A stretch of 64,000 nt of DNA. It comes from Massilia sp. IC2-477. GTDB lineage: Bacteria; Pseudomonadota; Gammaproteobacteria; Burkholderiales; Burkholderiaceae_D. Positions 62,431 to 64,000 of this stretch are shown here, in pieces (within the stretch, counting starts at the first letter, position 1; each line of letters begins with the position of its first letter). The stretch is from assembly GCF_020707265.1 (NCBI RefSeq), contig NZ_JAJFEQ010000003.1:124001-188000 (forward strand). The letters are read 5' to 3'. The translations under genes were made by a program, and so were the position numbers. Below the pieces are notes generated by a model. It was not told the origin of the DNA. It worked only from the letters and a program-made list of their open reading frames with translations, and ran no database searches.

Positions 62431-62973
62431 ATGAGCCTGCAGGGCGGCGGCCTGCTCGACATGCTGCTCTACCTGGTCCCCTCGGCGGCGCTGGCGCTGC
62501 TGCTGTGGATCGGTTCTGGCGCCCATCCCTTCTTTTTCCTGTTCACCGCTGCCGGCACCCTGTGCCACGAGCTGGCCCATTTCTCGGTCGGGCTGCTGAC
62601 CAATGCCGAGCCGGTCGGCCTGAGCGTGTTCCCGCGCCGCATCAAGAAGCCAGGTAAGGGACATAACTGGGAACTGGGCTCGGTCACCTTTGCCAACCTG
62701 CGCTGGTACAACGCGGCCCCCGCCGCGCTGGCGCCGCTCTTGGTGCTGGTGCTGCCGTTTGCGGTCGCCTGGTGGCGCACCCGGCAGGGCTGGGTGTTCG
62801 AGCCGCTCGACCTGGCGCTCACTTTCCTGCTGGCGCCGCAGTTCCTGTCCTTCTGGCCGTCGCCGGTGGACTGGCGCCTGGCGGCGCGCTCCTGGCCCTG
62901 GATTCCGGTGCTGCTCCTTGTCGCTCTGGCCACATTCTTTCGCACGGAACTCTTCCAGCTTGTCAAAGGATGA
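62431..62973 (+). CDS. HExxH membrane protein (M50-like metalloprotease candidate)
   Basis: 180 residues with about five hydrophobic helices. CHELAHFSVGLL in helix 2 gives HExxH, the zinc site of membrane metalloproteases. A second ligand may lie in the later NLRWYN or WPSPVDW regions; an NPDG-like motif typical of S2P is not evident. It starts one base after the thymidine kinase stop and is probably co-expressed. The protease call rests on HExxH in a membrane context. Confidence 0.62.
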   Translation: MSLQGGGLLDMLLYLVPSAALALLLWIGSGAHPFFFLFTAAGTLCHELAHFSVGLLTNAEPVGLSVFPRRIKKPGKGHNWELGSVTFANLRWYNAAPAALAPLLVLVLPFAVAWWRTRQGWVFEPLDLALTFLLAPQFLSFWPSPVDWRLAARSWPWIPVLLLVALATFFRTELFQLVKG

Positions 62974-63144
62974 AGGCCTGGCTTATGACAGCCTTAATTG
63001 TCGGGCGCAAATGAACAAATGCCGGCTCTGCCTTCCTCCGGCTTCCTGTAGAATGGCCACGAAGGGCGTATTGACCGGCTTGCTTGTTTCCATCCATCTC
63101 CGGTCGCGCCGAGGCACAGTATTTTCGTTTCGGAGAGACGACGA

Positions 63145-64000
63145 ATGAAGAAGCACCACCTGTTCATGGCCGCCATGGCCTTTGCGATGTCCGCCCACGT
63201 GGTGACCGCCCAGCCGGAAAAAGTCGCGGCTGTCGCGCCCGTCAAATCCCCTGCCGCCGGCGCCCCCGTGACCGCCGCCAGCCTGCAAATCAAGCCACTC
63301 GCCCAGCAGACCGAGGCGGCGCTGTGGGCGACCCGGGTGCTGGGGCGCTTGCACTACAAGGCGGTCCCGCTGGACGACGCCATGTCGGTCAAGATCTTCG
63401 ACAATTTCTTCGAGGCTTGGGACAGCGAGAAGCTCTACTTCGTCCAGTCGGACATCGACAGCTTCGCGCCTCTGCGCAGCCGCATGGACGACGCCATCAA
63501 CAACGAAGACCTGCGCGGTCCGTTCTCGATCTTCAACCTGTTCCAGCAGCGTTTCACGGAGCGCATGAACTACGCGCGCGAGCTGCTCAAGACCCGCCCC
63601 GACTTTACGATCGACGAGTCGATCGAGCTCGACCGTGAAAAATCGGCCTGGGCCAAAAATGAAGCCGAGATCCGCGAACTGTGGCGCAAGCGCGTCAAGC
63701 ATGACTGGCTGCGCCTGAAGCTGGCCGGCAAGGACGAGAAGGCCATCCGCAGCACCCTCGACAAGCGCTACGAGAATTACATCGCCCGCATCCGCAAGCT
63801 GAACAACGAGGACGTGTTCCAGACCTTCATGAACGCGTACGCGACTGCGATCGAGCCGCACACCAACTACCTGGGCCCGCGCTCGGCGGACAACTTCGAG
63901 ATCGCGATGCGACTGTCGCTGGAAGGCATCGGCGCCGTCCTGCAGTCGCGTGACGAATACACCGTCATCCGCGAAATCGTGCCGGGCAGCCCGGCCGCGC
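63145..64000 (+). CDS. prc: Carboxy-terminal processing protease Prc, 3' end cut by window
   Basis: At least 285 residues; it runs off the right edge. Signal peptide MKKHHLFMAAMAFAMSAHVVTA. Residues 60-230 match the Prc N-terminal helical domain (DDAMSVKIFDNFFEAWDSEKLYF, NEDVFQTFMNAYATAIEPHTNYL). LRLSLEGIGAVLQSRDEYTVIREIVPGSPAA begins the PDZ domain. The Ser/Lys protease domain lies outside the window. It trims periplasmic proteins, including PBP3 in E. coli. ATG 63145 follows GGAGAGACG. Confidence 0.92.
   Translation, partial: MKKHHLFMAAMAFAMSAHVVTAQPEKVAAVAPVKSPAAGAPVTAASLQIKPLAQQTEAALWATRVLGRLHYKAVPLDDAMSVKIFDNFFEAWDSEKLYFVQSDIDSFAPLRSRMDDAINNEDLRGPFSIFNLFQQRFTERMNYARELLKTRPDFTIDESIELDREKSAWAKNEAEIRELWRKRVKHDWLRLKLAGKDEKAIRSTLDKRYENYIARIRKLNNEDVFQTFMNAYATAIEPHTNYLGPRSADNFEIAMRLSLEGIGAVLQSRDEYTVIREIVPGSPAA

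Overview
The window looks like a chromosomal segment of a GC-rich betaproteobacterium of the Oxalobacteraceae, most likely Massilia or a close relative. This is inferred from the gene content (tandem TonB receptors, old yellow enzyme, AzoR, phosphatidylserine decarboxylase, thymidine kinase, Prc protease), strong GC3 bias, dense packing and frequent GTG starts. No search was run, so the genus is an inference. There is no prophage, transposase, integrase, rRNA or CRISPR array. One tRNA, tRNA-Leu(UAA), is present.

Layout. (1) 1-9.2 kb: M1 aminopeptidase (cut by the left edge), ArsR plus old yellow enzyme operon, AstE/AspA-type deacylase, acyltransferase-3, pirin and AzoR with a divergent LysR regulator, and Psd. 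(2) 9.4-18.5 kb: two tandem paralogous TonB-dependent receptors, exporters, HD hydrolase, an RNase H-like protein and small exported proteins. (3) 18.7-29.9 kb, plus strand, cluster A: a penicillin-binding transpeptidase with a very large N-terminal region, four poorly known proteins, a zinc-ribbon SPFH protein, and a SHOCT-kinase-SUMF1 fusion. (4) 30.8-35.8 kb: a visibly AT-rich island with weak ribosome sites carrying a reverse transcriptase of the phage-defence (Abi/DRT) type, a Ser/Thr kinase and a TIR-DnaB helicase fusion. (5) 35.9-38.9 kb: a SufR-like regulator with an MFS exporter, a SYLF protein and a 36-residue membrane peptide. (6) 38.9-48.6 kb, minus strand, cluster B: Ser/Thr kinase, FtsW/RodA polymerase with an FHA-like N-terminus, FHA-like protein, SH3 protein, then (after a GNAT/MFS pair) a PP2C phosphatase and a zinc-ribbon FHA protein. 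(7) 48.7-64 kb: glycine-zipper protein, membrane phosphoesterase, M28 peptidase, lipoprotein, two near-identical beta-helix proteins behind matching structured leaders, YedK, a candidate small RNA, tRNA-Leu, ParB-like protein, penicillin acylase-family hydrolase, acetyltransferase, thymidine kinase, an HExxH membrane protein and the start of Prc.

How it fits together. Clusters A and B converge on each other. Between them they supply a transpeptidase (PBP), a SEDS glycosyltransferase (RodA/FtsW), two kinases, one PP2C phosphatase and three FHA or FHA-like readers. That is the same parts list as the actinobacterial pknAB-pbpA-rodA-pstP-fhaAB locus, here with SPFH and SUMF1 additions. I infer a phospho-regulated envelope-synthesis module. 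The AT-rich island between the clusters is the best candidate for an undescribed defence system, chiefly because of the TIR-DnaB fusion.
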